DNA of 6,651 nt, taken from contig JAJRRX010000518.1 in NCBI GenBank assembly GCA_024279075.1, positions 1 through 6,651 of the forward strand. Reading direction: 5' to 3'. Shown piece after piece: positions 6,281-6,651 of this stretch. Source of the DNA: Alphaproteobacteria bacterium (lineage in GTDB: Bacteria; Pseudomonadota; Alphaproteobacteria; Rhodobacterales; Rhodobacteraceae). Made by a program: the position numbers and the translations under genes. How positions within the stretch are numbered: position 1 is the stretch's first letter; each line of letters opens with the position of its first letter. The notes under the pieces are model-generated. The model made no database searches. It had not been told where the DNA came from and saw only the letters and a program-made list of their open reading frames with translations.

Positions 6281-6634
6281 CTAATCCCCCGCCCTGAGTA
6301 GTTTTTCCTTAAACGCATCCACGCTCAGCCCGGTTTGCTGCGCACCAATATCCTGCATGTTCATCTTGAATATCCCTGCGAATTTGGCGAGGTAATAGAT
6401 ATTCCCCCCCGCTTTGATCATCTCCAGCACGTTCTTGTTACGGCAGGCCTGCTTTTGCGCCTCGTTCAGGCCGAAGCGCTCAAAATATGCCTCGGGGTCA
6501 GTCAAATAAACCGCCCGCGCCTCGGCCCCGTTAAACGAGTAGCACATTTTATTCAGCGCATAGCCCTTCATCGCCATTTCACCATCAAAAAACGTGGTGC
6601 CTTCAATCGGGGTGTGGGCGTCAATATCCATCAT
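6281..6634 (-). CDS. ligA: Protocatechuate 4,5-dioxygenase, alpha subunit
   Basis: A 117-residue small subunit that pairs with LigB and helps close its active site; it has no metal-binding residues of its own. Family features are IEGTTFFDGEMAMKGYALNK (10-29), the GGNIYYLAKFAGIF block (76-89, matching GGNVYFLSKLF of SYK-6 LigA) and the tail QQTGLSVDAFKEKLLRAG (99-116). It is shorter than the 139-residue SYK-6 protein at both ends. Two ATGs stand in a row; the first, ending at 6634, has AAGGAG eight bases upstream and is preferred. It is the first gene of the visible ligA-ligB-pobA unit; only 17 bases lie upstream, so its promoter or an earlier gene in the operon is not visible. Confidence 0.94.
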   Translation of the reverse strand: MMDIDAHTPIEGTTFFDGEMAMKGYALNKMCYSFNGAEARAVYLTDPEAYFERFGLNEAQKQACRNKNVLEMIKAGGNIYYLAKFAGIFKMNMQDIGAQQTGLSVDAFKEKLLRAGD

Positions 6635-6642
6635 CTTTTAAG

Positions 6643-6648
6643 CTCCTT
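6643..6648 (-). promoter_or_regulatory. ligA ribosome binding site
   Basis: AAGGAG on the minus strand, eight bases before the first ATG of ligA, is the strongest Shine-Dalgarno match in the window. An overlapping TGA at 6650-6648 could be the stop of an upstream gene, but the window ends too soon to tell. Confidence 0.65.
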
Positions 6649-6651
6649 CAG

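Overview
The window carries eight complete genes and the first bases of a ninth, all on the minus strand. They read from the right edge to the left: ligA, ligB, pobA, ybgC, tolQ, tolR, tolA, tolB, then the start codon of the next gene, probably pal. The G+C-rich sequence, the tolQRAB proteins with a short N-terminal-anchor TolA, and the wording of the TolQ, TolR and YbgC motifs all suggest an alphaproteobacterium, most likely in or near the Rhodobacteraceae. That placement is inferred from protein style, not from a marker gene.

Right part (about 4269-6651): an aromatic catabolism cluster. PobA hydroxylates 4-hydroxybenzoate to protocatechuate, and LigA/LigB together form protocatechuate 4,5-dioxygenase, which opens the ring by extradiol (meta) cleavage. 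ligA and ligB are 2 nt apart and ligB and pobA 9 nt apart, so they look cotranscribed. No regulator, transporter or later pathway enzyme is present; these may lie beyond the right edge.

Left part (1-4196): the Tol-Pal cell-envelope operon. ybgC is followed by a 110-nt gap, then tolQ-tolR-tolA-tolB packed with 0, 3 and 12 nt between genes, and a strong ribosome binding site and ATG at the left edge where pal is expected. TolQ, TolR and TolA form the inner-membrane motor; TolB and Pal connect it to the outer membrane during cell division.

The two blocks meet in a 72-nt gap (4197-4268) that holds a perfect 9-bp inverted repeat with a GTAG head, resembling a REP element, directly against the ybgC ribosome binding site. 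I see no intrinsic terminator there, so lig-pob transcripts may run into ybgC. No stretch over 300 bases lacks a gene, and there are no RNA genes, insertion sequences or CRISPR arrays. Most of the window is ordinary; the points worth a second look are the junction element, the repeats around pobA and upstream of tolQ, the thioesterase beside pobA, and the atypical TolA linker.
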